From Psychrobacter pasteurii (lineage in GTDB: Bacteria; Pseudomonadota; Gammaproteobacteria; Pseudomonadales; Moraxellaceae), in the NCBI RefSeq assembly GCF_900162815.1, contig NZ_FUGD01000083.1, forward strand, positions 1 to 64,000: DNA of 64,000 nucleotides. The letters run 5' to 3'. Made by a program: the position numbers and the translations under genes. The notes beneath the pieces are model-generated. The model searched no databases. It was not told where the DNA came from and saw only the letters and a program-made list of their open reading frames with translations. This document shows, one piece after another, positions 7,475-16,242 of this stretch; positions within the stretch are counted from its first letter, which is position 1; the number at the start of each line of letters is the position of its first letter.

Positions 7475-9157
7475 TTAGTGCATGACTTTCGGCTCTTCGT
7501 TGGCCATAGATTGGGCGGCATTACGCAGCTCAAACTTCTGGATTTTACCGGTACTGGTCTTTGGAATCTCACAAAAGATAACGTGCTTAGGCACCTTAAA
7601 CTTGGCCAAGTGCTGACGGCAGTGTTCAACGACTTGATCACGGGTTAGTGTGGCGCCTTGGGCAATCTCAATGAAAGCTACTGGGACTTCACCCCATTTG
7701 TCATTGGAGGCGGCCACTACGCCGCAGCTGCTCACTTCAGGCATCTTGTATAAAGCATTTTCAATCTCAATACTTGAGATGTTCTCACCGCCTGAAATAA
7801 TGATGTCCTTTAAGCGGTCCATAATCTTGATATAACCATCGGCGTGTTTGACCCCTAAGTCCCCAGTACGGAACCAGCCGCCTTCAAAAGCTTCTTCGGT
7901 AGCTTTTGGGTTCTTTAGATAGCCTTTCATGACCATATTGCCTTTTAAAGCCAGCTCTCCCATTTCTAGTCCGTCTGCAGCAACTGGTTCGTTGGTGCCT
8001 TGTCTTAGTACTTCAAAGCCTGTCATTAGATGAGAGGCTGTGCCTTGGCGAGACTTCTTGGAAGCACGCTCAGAGACAGACAAATCTTGCCACTCATCAT
8101 GCTCAGCACAGATAGTGACGGGGCCATAAACTTCAGTTAAACCATAAACGTGAGTAATATTGAAGTTCATGGCTTCCATTTTCTCAAGCATCGCTTCTGA
8201 TGGGGGAGCACCAGCCACAAAGCCGTTTACACTATGAGTGATGTTTTGCTTTAAGGACTCATCACCTGCGGCAATCATGTTATGCACAATAGGCGCCGCA
8301 CAATAATGGGTGATGTTGTATTTGGCAATCAGCTGAAGAATCAGGTTGGCATCAATTTGACGTAAACAGACGTTGATACCTGCGCGCTCAGCTACGGTCC
8401 AAGGGAAACACCAACCGTTGCAATGGAAGAGAGGCAGAGTCCATAGGTAGGTATTGAACTTTGGCATGTCCCAATCAAGAATATTAGATAAGGCATTCAG
8501 CGTCGCGCCTCGATGATGGTAGACCACGCCCTTGGGCTTACCAGTTGTGCCTGAGGTATAGTTTAAGGCAATTGCATCCCACTCATCTTCTGGATAAATA
8601 GTAAGATCAAAATCTTGTGCTGCCTGCTCACTTTCAAATTCACCAAACTCAATGAGCTGCTCGTAGCTCATTTTGCCAAAAGGCTTCACTTCAGAAAAAG
8701 CTCTGTCCGTGGCATGAATTAAGATTAAGTTAGGGAAAGCTTCTTCAATTAAATCAACGTGATTGGCATATTCACTGTCTATAATCAGTACTTTGGCTTC
8801 TGAGTGTTGAAGACAAAAAGATAGGGCGTTGATGTCTAGGCGGGTATTTAACGTACACAATACGCCTTGCGACATAGGTACCCCGAAGGCAGCCTCAACC
8901 ATAGCTGGGGTGTTAGGCGCCATGATGGCCACAGTATCATCTTTACTAATACCCAGTTTTCTTAAACCATTGGCAAGATTGCGGCAGCGGCTATAGGTTT
9001 GTGCCCAAGTGTAGGTAATCGGTGCGTGCACCAGGTCGTCATAAATGATAGAAGTTCTATTGGGATATACGGAGGCTGTGCGGGCGATAAATTGTAGAGG
9101 AGTTAGCGCTTGGTGATTGGCCGCATTTTTGCCTAAGCCAGTACTAAAATCGGTCAT
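7475..9157 (-). CDS. Acyl-CoA synthetase, AMP-forming (fatty acid or DmdB-like)
   Basis: A 560-residue ANL-superfamily ligase that activates a carboxylic acid as acyl-AMP and then acyl-CoA. The P-loop YTSGTTGKPKG is at 200-210, the adenine motif YGLTE follows, then GWFRTGD and the hinge (MDRLKD), with the catalytic Lys of the C-terminal domain in TGK at 536-538. The architecture resembles medium/long-chain acyl-CoA synthetases and methylmercaptopropionate-CoA ligase (DmdB); I cannot separate these by eye. AAGGA precedes the ATG. It is divergent from fadH, consistent with a fatty acid degradation role. Confidence 0.85.
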   Translation of the reverse strand: MTDFSTGLGKNAANHQALTPLQFIARTASVYPNRTSIIYDDLVHAPITYTWAQTYSRCRNLANGLRKLGISKDDTVAIMAPNTPAMVEAAFGVPMSQGVLCTLNTRLDINALSFCLQHSEAKVLIIDSEYANHVDLIEEAFPNLILIHATDRAFSEVKPFGKMSYEQLIEFGEFESEQAAQDFDLTIYPEDEWDAIALNYTSGTTGKPKGVVYHHRGATLNALSNILDWDMPKFNTYLWTLPLFHCNGWCFPWTVAERAGINVCLRQIDANLILQLIAKYNITHYCAAPIVHNMIAAGDESLKQNITHSVNGFVAGAPPSEAMLEKMEAMNFNITHVYGLTEVYGPVTICAEHDEWQDLSVSERASKKSRQGTASHLMTGFEVLRQGTNEPVAADGLEMGELALKGNMVMKGYLKNPKATEEAFEGGWFRTGDLGVKHADGYIKIMDRLKDIIISGGENISSIEIENALYKMPEVSSCGVVAASNDKWGEVPVAFIEIAQGATLTRDQVVEHCRQHLAKFKVPKHVIFCEIPKTSTGKIQKFELRNAAQSMANEEPKVMH

Positions 9158-9514
9158 GACAGATAGTCCTTTATCAGAAATTACAGCATTCGTATCTCAG
9201 CGAGAATGCCCAGACGGTCATTGCATACCCTTTGCATGACCTAGCTTAATCAGCTTATGATACGATGGTGATGGGATAAGTTTAGTCAGTGAGTATATGT
9301 TAACTAAATTTATCTAGTCAACACATAAGTATTAATTGTAAGTCAATAAAACGATGTTAACTCATTGTGGTTAAATGATATTATCAGTTTGACTTAGTCT
9401 AAGACACATCTAGCAAATGCTTAGTAAGGTCTACTCTCCTTAGTCACATATTTCTGTTAAACGTTACTACTCATTGGGTTTAGTAATTACTCTGTATTTA
9501 ATAAGGATATTTTT
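9158..9514. other. Divergent intergenic region acyl-CoA synthetase/fadH
   Basis: 357 bp, AT-rich, without a gene. It should contain both promoters. I looked for a palindromic fatty-acid regulator site of the PsrA type and did not see a convincing one. Confidence 0.5.
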
Positions 9515-11719
9515 ATGGCAACCGCTGCTACCTCTAACGATTTAAACAACTCAAATGGCAATGTCACAGGGGAAAGCTCTGGCTCTAATAATATTGCCAC
9601 CACAAATGTTCCTTATCCGCATATCTTTGAGTCATTAGACTTGGGTCATACCAAGTTGAAAAACCGTATTGTTATGGGGTCGATGCACACCGGCCTAGAA
9701 GATCGCTTCTATAATTACGGTAAGCTGGCAGCTTATTTTGCTGAGCGCGCTAAAGGTGGCGTGGCCATGATGATCACAGGCGGCATCTCACCTAACCGTG
9801 AAGGCTGGTTGTTGCCTGCTGGCGGCACGATGAATACCAGAGCAGACGTGATTAACCATCAGCGTCTAACCCGTGCTGTGCATCGTCATGATAGTAAAAT
9901 TATTATGCAAATTTTGCACAGTGGCCGCTATGGTTATCATCCTTTTGTGGTTTCTGCCAGTCCGTTTAAGTCGCCTATTTCTCCATTTAAGCCTCGCCAG
10001 CTGAGCGTGAGAAATATTAAAAGCACCATTGAAGATTATGCGCGCTCAGCTTCTTTAGCCAAGCAAGCAGGATACGATGGTGTTGAGATTATGGGCTCAG
10101 AAGGCTATTTGCTAAACCAATTCTTATCGCGTCATGTAAACCAGCGTAAAGATGAGTATGGCGGTGATATTAATGGCCGTATGAAGTTCCCTCTTGAGGT
10201 GGTCGAAGCAGTACGCAAAGCGGTTGGTGAAGACTTCATTATTATCTTCCGTCTATCTATGATTGATTTGGTGCAAGATGGTAATGTCATGGATGAGGTT
10301 ATTACCGTTGCTAAAGCATTGGAAGAAGCGGGTGTTACCATCATCAACACGGGTATCGGCTGGCACGAAGCACGTGTACCGACCATTGTGACCAGTGTGC
10401 CACGTGCCGCTTTCATCGACTACACTGCAGAAGTGAAGCAGCATGTGTCTATCCCAGTAATGGCTGCCAACCGTATCAACATGCCTGAGACAGCTGAGAG
10501 CATCTTGGCTGCAGGACACGCAGACCTAATTCAAATGGCCCGTCCATTCTTAGCCGATCCAGACTGGGTCAATAAAGCGAAGAATGGTGAAAATGATCGC
10601 ATCAATACTTGTATTGCTTGTAACCAAGCCTGCTTAGATCATACCTTTGAAAACAAACGCTCAACCTGTTTGGTTAACCCACGTGCTTGTTATGAGACAG
10701 AGCTTAACTATGAGCCTACCAAGAATCCGAAAAAAGTAGCGGTGATTGGTGGGGGCGTGGCCGGTATGTCAGCGGCTACTATTGCAGCCCAGCGAGGTCA
10801 TGATGTCACGCTTTATGAAGCCAAAGACATTTTGGGCGGTCAGTTTAACTACGCCAAAGTGATTCCAGGCAAAGAAGAGTTCTTTGAAACCACACGCTAC
10901 TTCCTCAATGAGTTAAATCATCAAGGTGTAACCATCAAGCTAAATACTAAAGTTACCAAAGAGATGCTAGATGAAGCCAACTATGATGATGTGGTCATTG
11001 CCACAGGGGTTGTGCCACGTAGCTTAGAGGGTAAGCTTGAGGGAGCTGATAATCCAAAAGTGATTAGCTATGCAGAGCTATTATCGGGTGAAAAAGCTGT
11101 GGGTGAGACGGTTGCCGTTATTGGTGCTGGCGGGATTGGCTTCGATGTCAGTGAGTACTTAACTGCACGTCACGGTCAGCCATTACACGAGCTAGGCCCT
11201 GAAACTCTAAAAGACCCAAGCTATCGTCCTGAGCCACAGTCAGTAGAGGATTGGAAGCAAGAGTGGGGGGTGGATGGTGATGTCGACTATCAAACAGATG
11301 GCGGCTTAACCAAGCCTGAAAAAATTGTACCTGCCCGTCAAGTATACTTATTACAACGCCGTGAAGGTCGTCTGGGTAAAGGCTTAAACAAGACCACAGG
11401 CTGGGTACACCGTGCTCATATTAAATCACATGGTGTGATGCAAATGCCTGGTGTGACTTATGACAAAGTAACCAACGAAGGGTTATGGGTTACCACCCCT
11501 CAAGGACACAGTCAGTTACTGCGTGTAGATACAATCGTGGTATGTGCCGGACAAGAGTCGGTAAATGACTTGATGCCCGCTGTAACCGATGTGAAAAAAG
11601 GTAAGGCTGCTAAAAAAGGGGAGACTCAGTATCACATTATCGGTGGGGCTAAATTGGCGGCAGAATTGGATGCCAAACGTGCGATTCGTGATGGCGCTGA
11701 GTTAGCTGCTAAGCTATAA
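9515..11719 (+). CDS. fadH: 2,4-dienoyl-CoA reductase FadH (NADPH)
   Basis: A 734-residue three-domain flavoenzyme needed to beta-oxidise unsaturated fatty acids. An Old Yellow Enzyme TIM barrel (about 35-370, with YDGVEIMGSEGYLLNQFLS) is followed by a [4Fe-4S] cluster segment (CIACNQACLD plus two later Cys, about 367-393), an FAD fold (VIGGGVAGMSAA, about 409) and an NADPH fold (VIGAGGIGFDVSEY, about 535). Residues 1-32 are a Ser/Thr/Asn-rich extension not found in E. coli FadH (672 aa). An AAGGAT site precedes the ATG. It is divergent from an acyl-CoA synthetase, and a strong terminator follows. Confidence 0.92.
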   Translation: MATAATSNDLNNSNGNVTGESSGSNNIATTNVPYPHIFESLDLGHTKLKNRIVMGSMHTGLEDRFYNYGKLAAYFAERAKGGVAMMITGGISPNREGWLLPAGGTMNTRADVINHQRLTRAVHRHDSKIIMQILHSGRYGYHPFVVSASPFKSPISPFKPRQLSVRNIKSTIEDYARSASLAKQAGYDGVEIMGSEGYLLNQFLSRHVNQRKDEYGGDINGRMKFPLEVVEAVRKAVGEDFIIIFRLSMIDLVQDGNVMDEVITVAKALEEAGVTIINTGIGWHEARVPTIVTSVPRAAFIDYTAEVKQHVSIPVMAANRINMPETAESILAAGHADLIQMARPFLADPDWVNKAKNGENDRINTCIACNQACLDHTFENKRSTCLVNPRACYETELNYEPTKNPKKVAVIGGGVAGMSAATIAAQRGHDVTLYEAKDILGGQFNYAKVIPGKEEFFETTRYFLNELNHQGVTIKLNTKVTKEMLDEANYDDVVIATGVVPRSLEGKLEGADNPKVISYAELLSGEKAVGETVAVIGAGGIGFDVSEYLTARHGQPLHELGPETLKDPSYRPEPQSVEDWKQEWGVDGDVDYQTDGGLTKPEKIVPARQVYLLQRREGRLGKGLNKTTGWVHRAHIKSHGVMQMPGVTYDKVTNEGLWVTTPQGHSQLLRVDTIVVCAGQESVNDLMPAVTDVKKGKAAKKGETQYHIIGGAKLAAELDAKRAIRDGAELAAKL

Positions 11720-11751
11720 CACCAGTAATTAGTTTTGTAACAGTAACACTT

Positions 11752-11785
11752 AAAAAAACGGCCGCTTTAAAGCGGCCGTTTTTTT
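11752..11785. terminator. Bidirectional terminator after fadH
   Basis: A perfect 34-bp palindrome with a GC core ACGGCCGC/GCGGCCGT flanked by seven A and seven T. It serves fadH and the minus-strand antiporter gene. Confidence 0.92.
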
Positions 11786-11836
11786 ATTACGCTAAAGATA
11801 AGGCTAAATAAAACACTTGATAGCTAGAGATTTAGA

Positions 11837-12805
11837 TTAGATAGCTGACTTAGCTAGCCATACTGAGTAGAAAATGAAGGTCAAAATTAGGACCACGCCG
11901 CTACCATGCTTCATCTCACCCTGACGTCTAAAGGCAATGATTGCCAAAATAAATAGCAGTACGGTCACTAAGCCTACCACCAGCATATCTCGGGATACAA
12001 TCTGTGGATCAATATTTTGTATCGGCTTAATAATAGCGGCTACACCAACCACACCCAGCGTATTAAATAAGTTAGAGCCAATTACGTTACCCAGTGCCAT
12101 GTCGTGCTCACCGCGTCTGGCTGCGGCCACACTAGCGACCAACTCAGGTAGGGAAGTACCAATGGCCACAATAGTAAGTCCAATCAGAAGTTCACTCATG
12201 CCCCATAACGTGGCCAGTTCGACCGCACCCCATACAATGGCTCTTGAGCTAGCGATTAATAAGCTAAGCCCTAAGATTAAGGCACCAAAAGATTTTAATA
12301 CATTCACTTCTTGTTTGGCAGCCAACTCTTCTGGGAGCTCTACTTTATCTTTATTACTGCGTAGACTCAAAAATATCTGTATCAGCAGCACAGACACTAA
12401 GGCCATAATTAAGACAATACCATCCATTAAGGACAGGTTGCCATCGTGCAACTGAATGGCAGCCAAAGCAGTAACGGCTATTAACAGCATCAGGTCGTAG
12501 CGAATCACATCACTACGGATGATGATGGGGCTTATTAGGGCAGTCATCCCCAATACCAACGTAATATTAATGATATTAGAGCCATAGGCGTTACCCAAGG
12601 CTATATCCGGACTCCCTGATAAGGCAGCTAAAGCAGAAACGACCAACTCAGGGGCAGAGGTGCCAATCCCTAAGATAATGACCCCAATTAAGAAGCTAGG
12701 CATATTAAAGCGCACAGCCAGACTGGTTGCGCCATCAATAAAGGTATCAGCACTCCAGACCAAAATAGCCAGGCCAATGATGACAGCGATAATCGCTAGG
12801 CCCAT
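11837..12805 (-). CDS. Calcium/sodium antiporter of the CaCA family (YrbG-like)
   Basis: A 322-residue inner-membrane exchanger with about ten transmembrane segments in two inverted halves. Each half carries the alpha-repeat: GIGTSAPELVVSA...GNAYGSNI near residues 47-78 and AIGTSLPELVASV...GNVIGSNL near 215-247; the Glu of TSxPE binds the cations. The halves are joined by a charged cytoplasmic loop (SNKDKVELPEELAAK). I start at the ATG at 12805 with GGAG just upstream; the frame is open for four further codons from a TTG that overlaps this site. It is monocistronic. Confidence 0.9.
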   Translation of the reverse strand: MGLAIIAVIIGLAILVWSADTFIDGATSLAVRFNMPSFLIGVIILGIGTSAPELVVSALAALSGSPDIALGNAYGSNIINITLVLGMTALISPIIIRSDVIRYDLMLLIAVTALAAIQLHDGNLSLMDGIVLIMALVSVLLIQIFLSLRSNKDKVELPEELAAKQEVNVLKSFGALILGLSLLIASSRAIVWGAVELATLWGMSELLIGLTIVAIGTSLPELVASVAAARRGEHDMALGNVIGSNLFNTLGVVGVAAIIKPIQNIDPQIVSRDMLVVGLVTVLLFILAIIAFRRQGEMKHGSGVVLILTFIFYSVWLAKSAI

Positions 12806-12895
12806 AAGAAACTCCAATAAGATTTATAAAAATAAAAAAAGCTAAGCAATATAAATCGCTTAGCATTTTTCAATAAAGATAGTAAACAGTATTCA

Positions 12896-13276
12896 TTAAG
12901 ATACTTGCACAGGAATGACGTTAGCCGTGTCTTTTACGGTGTTGTCTTCGTTGCAGTAAACTAATTTTGGCTTATGAGTATCAGCTTCTTTTTCGTCCAT
13001 CTGTGCATAAGCACAAATGATAACGATATCGCCTAAATCCGCCATGTAAGCCGCTGCACCATTTAATGAAATAATGCCAGACCCTGCTTCAGCACGGATG
13101 GCATAGGTACGAAAGCGCTTACCGTTGCTTACGTTGTAGATATCAATCGATTCGTTCTCACGAATACCAGCCAAATCTAATAAGTCGCCATCTATCCCAC
13201 AAGAGCCTTCATAATGCAGGTCAGCATGAGTGACGCGGGCACGGTGTAGTTTGCCTTTTAATAAGGTCAATAACAT
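12896..13276 (-). CDS. panD: Aspartate 1-decarboxylase precursor PanD
   Basis: A 126-residue pyruvoyl enzyme converting L-aspartate to beta-alanine for pantothenate and CoA synthesis. The precursor self-cleaves between Gly24 and Ser25 (YEGSCGID), and Ser25 becomes the pyruvoyl cofactor; Lys9 and Tyr58, the usual substrate contacts, lie in the expected segments (LKGKLHRA and around FRTYAI). Length matches the family. AAGGAAAT precedes the ATG. panB and panC are not adjacent. The IS nest begins about 180 bp upstream of its start. Confidence 0.95.
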   Translation of the reverse strand: MLLTLLKGKLHRARVTHADLHYEGSCGIDGDLLDLAGIRENESIDIYNVSNGKRFRTYAIRAEAGSGIISLNGAAAYMADLGDIVIICAYAQMDEKEADTHKPKLVYCNEDNTVKDTANVIPVQVS

Positions 13277-13500
13277 AGAGGATTTCCTTGAAATTATGGA
13301 CTAGAGGTCGTGCAGAAAAGAATTCGAAAGCAGATTATACCCATAAAATGAGCTGTTTTCTGCAATTTGTGCTTAAATTATCAAAAAACTATTGAATAAT
13401 CTAGTTTTAATATAAGCCACTTTGAGGGTAGAGGAAGGAAAAAAGCCATCTTTACAGCCTAATGCCAGTCAGTTAAGGCAAAAACTCAATAAAAGTAATA

Positions 13501-13533
13501 AAATAGCCCATCTAATAAGTAGATGGGCTATTT
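13501..13533. promoter_or_regulatory. Hairpin at the inside of the IS4-type left end
   Basis: AAATAGCCCATCTA (13501-13514) pairs perfectly with TAGATGGGCTATTT (13520-13533). It ends four bases before the transposase ATG and would bury its ribosome site in transcripts entering from outside, a protective device known from IS10 and IS50. It also resembles a terminator (A run and T run on the two sides). Confidence 0.6.
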
Positions 13534-13609
13534 TACTATGAGACTACAAGACGCTATTAATGAGACGCATAAAAGGATTCCAGACACCCTAGAACAATTT
13601 AGTGAATTA

Positions 13610-14672
13610 GGTGTAATGGACAAAATTCAGGCTGACACAGCCCTTAAAGCTATATACTATAAGTATTTGCAAGGATTGAAAGCCATGAATCAAAAAACTG
13701 CCCTTTTTGTGGTGAAAAACACATTAAAAAGAACGGTCACAAATCAGGAAAACAACAGTACAAATGCCTAATTTGTGATCGGCAGTTTTTAGGTGGCAAA
13801 CGTCTTAATAATGAAATATTGTGGACTGAATATACACAAGGTAAACAGACCTATAAACAACTTGCTAATAAGTATAGCTGTAGCATAAAGACCATACAAA
13901 GACGGCTAGATACTATTGAAATAAAGTCACTTAATAAGCTACCTACGCGTGCAAACATAGTGATGGACACGACCTACTTTGGTCGAACATTTGGCTTAAT
14001 GGTATTTATCGACTATACAAGTAAAACTGTATTACACCACCGCATTATTCATTATGAAACCAACGCACTGTATAAACTAGGAATAGAGCATATACAATCA
14101 CAAGGCATTGATATAACAAGCATTACTTGCGATGGACGACGAGGTCTTAATGCTTTGTTTAAAGATATACCCATGCAAATGTGCCAGTTTCATCAGCTAC
14201 AGATCATCACTAGATACTTAACACGTCGACCTCAAAATGTCGCTAGTATCGCCCTTAGACAGCTTGCCTTAAACATAAAGTATTATGATAAAACTACATT
14301 CATTCAAGACTTAGATAGCTGGTATTTGACCCATGAAGACTACTTAAATGAGCGTAGTATCAATACGGATACTGGTAAGACTTGGTACACCCATAAGCGT
14401 CTTAGAAGTGCCTATAGAAGCTTAAGAACCAACAGTGATTGGTTATTCACTTATAGAGAATTGGAGGACTTAAACATCCCAAATACGACCAATTCTCTAG
14501 AAGGGTTGTTTAGTGAGTTAAAACGCCAATTAAGTAGTCATAATGGGCTAAATAAACAACGTAAGCTTAAGTTTATTAACAACTTTGTAATGACATACTC
14601 TGCTAATTAGCCTGAAAAATGTCCATTAGAGACTAACCGCTAGTTTTTAGCCTGAATTTTGTCCATTACACC
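13610..14672 (+). mobile_element. IS256-family (Zn-ribbon variant) insertion sequence
   Basis: A 1063-bp element bounded by perfect 24-bp inverted repeats (GGTGTAATGGACAAAATT... at 13610-13633, its complement at 14649-14672) and flanked by an exact 8-bp target duplication GTGAATTA (13602-13609 and 14673-14680). It carries one transposase reading outward to the right. The intact duplication and perfect ends point to a recent insertion, made into an already resident IS4-type element. Confidence 0.92.
13685..14610 (+). CDS. IS256-type transposase with Zn-ribbon N-terminus, frame break near the start
   Basis: The main frame reads an N-terminal zinc ribbon (CPFCGEKHIKKNGH... then YKCLICDRQF, from 13699), a helix-turn-helix, and an RNase H-like domain: VMDTTYFGR (Asp1), TCDGRRG (Asp2), the MCQFH C/DxxH motif typical of IS256/MuDR enzymes, and NSLEGLFSELK (Glu). 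The only ATG with a ribosome site (AAGGA at 13671) is at 13685, one frame away; a stretch of six A (13692-13697) lies between. A seventh A would fuse both frames. So either the gene is broken by a one-base loss or it relies on slippage. An internal TTG at 13819 would lose the zinc ribbon. Confidence 0.8.
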
Positions 14673-14900
14673 GTGAATTAATAGACCCTGAGTGGATACA
14701 GCAAGTGAACCGCCCCGACTTTATCGGAGAGTGTATTGCTTGAGTCAGGCAGCTTTGTCTGACTCATTAAGGCTATCATAGTATCGTCTCTCAAATTCAA
14801 AAGGCGACACATAACCAATCGTACTATGAATGCGAGTTTTGTTAAACCTGAGAAGCGTTAAAAATCGATTAAGTATCGATTTAGCTTTGCAAGGCGAGAG

Positions 14901-15710
14901 CTATGCTCGAGTGACGACCCATTCAAGGGTTGCTAATTCAACATCATACGCATCCCGCCACTGCGGTTTTAAATATTCAATCACCTCTGTTTTATAAAGC
15001 CCGTTAACCGTTTCAGCTAACGCATTATCGTATGAATCACCGGTTGTACCAACAGATGCAATAACGCCAGAATCAGCCATCTTATCCGTATAGCGAATGG
15101 ATAAGTACTGAACGCCGCGATCACTATGATGAATGACATCTTTAGGATGGTTTCTGTCTGCAATGGCTTGATTTAACGCTGCCATCACCATATCCGTGTT
15201 CATTCGATCTGATACTTTCCAACCAACGATAGCGCGAGCAAACACATCAATGATAAAGGCAGTATAGACCCAACCACTCAATGTTTTAACGTAAGTAAAG
15301 TCAGCAACCCATAGCTGGTTAGGTCTATGTGCACTGAAATTACGATTAACTAAGTCGTCTGCCCGTATTTGATCATCACGAGACTTAGTGGTTATCTTAC
15401 CTTTACCTCGCCAAATACCCTGCATACCATGCTGACGCATTAACCGCTCTACAGTGCAACGTGCAGGATGTACACCTTCGGACTTCAACTGTTTCCAGAC
15501 TTTACGAGCACCGTATCGGCATTTGCTGTCCTTCCAGATACGTTTAATCTCACCTAGATAGAACTCATCATGCTGACTACGCTGTGAACGTTTTTCAGGA
15601 CTTTCTTCTAGCTCTTTAGCACGATAGTATGTGGATGGAGCAATCGGTAATACTCTACAGATTGGCTCGACTCCATATTTTTGTTTGTGATCGTCAATAA
15701 AATCAACCAT
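14901..15710 (-). CDS. IS3-family transposase OrfB, C-terminus replaced
   Basis: A 269-residue DDE integrase-type transposase: HTH_21 region (YGVEPICRVLPIAPSTYY), then rve core with VADFTYV (Asp), HHSDRGVQY (Asp) and AETVNGLYKTE (Glu). All three catalytic residues are kept. The expected C-terminus is cut after ATLEWV: a 68-nt block at 14848-14915 brings a stop, and beyond it the same gene resumes in readable form (FNKTRIHSTIGYVSPFEFE) down to a natural stop. The protein thus lacks about 35 usual C-terminal residues and may be inactive. Its ATG overlaps the orfA stop (TAATG). Confidence 0.85.
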   Translation of the reverse strand: MVDFIDDHKQKYGVEPICRVLPIAPSTYYRAKELEESPEKRSQRSQHDEFYLGEIKRIWKDSKCRYGARKVWKQLKSEGVHPARCTVERLMRQHGMQGIWRGKGKITTKSRDDQIRADDLVNRNFSAHRPNQLWVADFTYVKTLSGWVYTAFIIDVFARAIVGWKVSDRMNTDMVMAALNQAIADRNHPKDVIHHSDRGVQYLSIRYTDKMADSGVIASVGTTGDSYDNALAETVNGLYKTEVIEYLKPQWRDAYDVELATLEWVVTRA

Positions 15711-16027
15711 TACTTGGGTTTGCGGTCGAGCTCCGCCTGGGCGAAAAAAGCGGCTGCTTTCTTTATAATCTCATTGGCTTGCTTTAACTCTCTGTTCTCA
15801 CGTTCAAGCTCTTTGATACGCTCGGCTTGGCTTTGAGCTTGAATATTTGCAGGAATGGTCTTATCTACGTGATTTTTATGCCATGATCGTAGGGTCTCAG
15901 GCGTACAACCTATCTTTGGCGCTATGGCTTTGATGGCTGACCAGGTGGATGGGTAGTCGTCTTTAGCTTCAATTAGCATACGGACGGCTCGCTCTTTCAT
16001 TTCGGGGGTATAGTTTCGTGTTTTCAT
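15710..16027 (-). CDS. IS3-family transposase OrfA (HTH)
   Basis: A 105-residue DNA-binding subunit. An HTH_Tnp_1 fold (MKTRNYTPEMKERAVRML through CTPETLRSWHKNH) is followed by a leucine-zipper-like coiled coil (AERIKELERENRELKQANEI) that mediates assembly with OrfB, and the typical end KKAAAFFAQAELDRKPK. I start at the ATG at 16027, since the frame upstream runs into the terminal inverted repeat. The TAA stop overlaps the orfB ATG by one base, giving translational coupling; IS3 elements also make an OrfAB fusion by -1 frameshifting, but I do not see a clear slippery heptamer. Confidence 0.88.
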   Translation of the reverse strand: MKTRNYTPEMKERAVRMLIEAKDDYPSTWSAIKAIAPKIGCTPETLRSWHKNHVDKTIPANIQAQSQAERIKELERENRELKQANEIIKKAAAFFAQAELDRKPK

Positions 16028-16242
16028 TGTCGTATTCTCTTGGAGCGTTGAGTCTCCGACAATCCCGGGGCGGTTCAACTGGCTTCCTTCCTACTCTGAG
16101 CCTCCGACAACAATTAAACAAATATTTACTTAGTCAGCTACTTTAAGAAAACCAGAAAGGCTACTGTATATCGTTACAAGCCATAGCTACATTTTGGCTA
16201 AAATCTAACAAACTATCTTATAAATACAAGTTGAAGTCTCTT

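Larger units (their letters stand above)
13460..14705 (+). mobile_element. IS4-family element, left-end remnant (interrupted)
   Basis: TAATGCCAGTCAGTTAAGG at 13460-13478 matches the IS4-type terminal repeat as I remember it. It is followed at normal spacing by a hairpin and the start of an IS4-type transposase. The element is split by the IS256-type insertion at 13610-14672 and everything after codon 32 is gone, replaced by an IS3-family element beginning at 14706. No right end was found. Confidence 0.75.
13538..14705 (+). pseudogene. IS4-family transposase, N-terminal fragment split by an insertion
   Basis: Joining 13538-13609 to 14681-14705 (removing the inner IS and one target copy) restores a continuous frame reading MRLQDAINETHKRIPDTLEQ then FSELIDPEWIQQ. 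This corresponds to the N-terminal segment of IS4-type transposases (compare LGDYLDPELISRCL in E. coli IS4). Only about 32 codons remain, so there is no DDE domain and no activity. An ATG at 13523 lies inside the hairpin and is an unlikely start. Confidence 0.75.
14706..16077 (-). mobile_element. IS3-family insertion sequence, damaged
   Basis: A 1372-bp element with imperfect terminal repeats: TGAACCGCCCCGACTTTATC at 14706 and, on the other strand from 16077, TGAACCGCCCCGGGATTGTC, both continuing GGAGA. It encodes orfA and orfB on the minus strand. The flanks (AAG on the left, ACT on the right) show no target duplication, and the IS4-type gene does not resume on the right, so an adjacent deletion or recombination is likely. 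Confidence 0.88.

Noticed and set aside
11937-12455. A 172-codon plus-strand frame inside the antiporter gene
   Set aside because: It is opposite two well-conserved alpha-repeats of the CaCA gene and has no domain of its own.
13523-13771. A single 82-residue gene spanning the IS4/IS256 junction
   Set aside because: It crosses the inverted repeat of the IS256-type element and is a composite of two unrelated elements.
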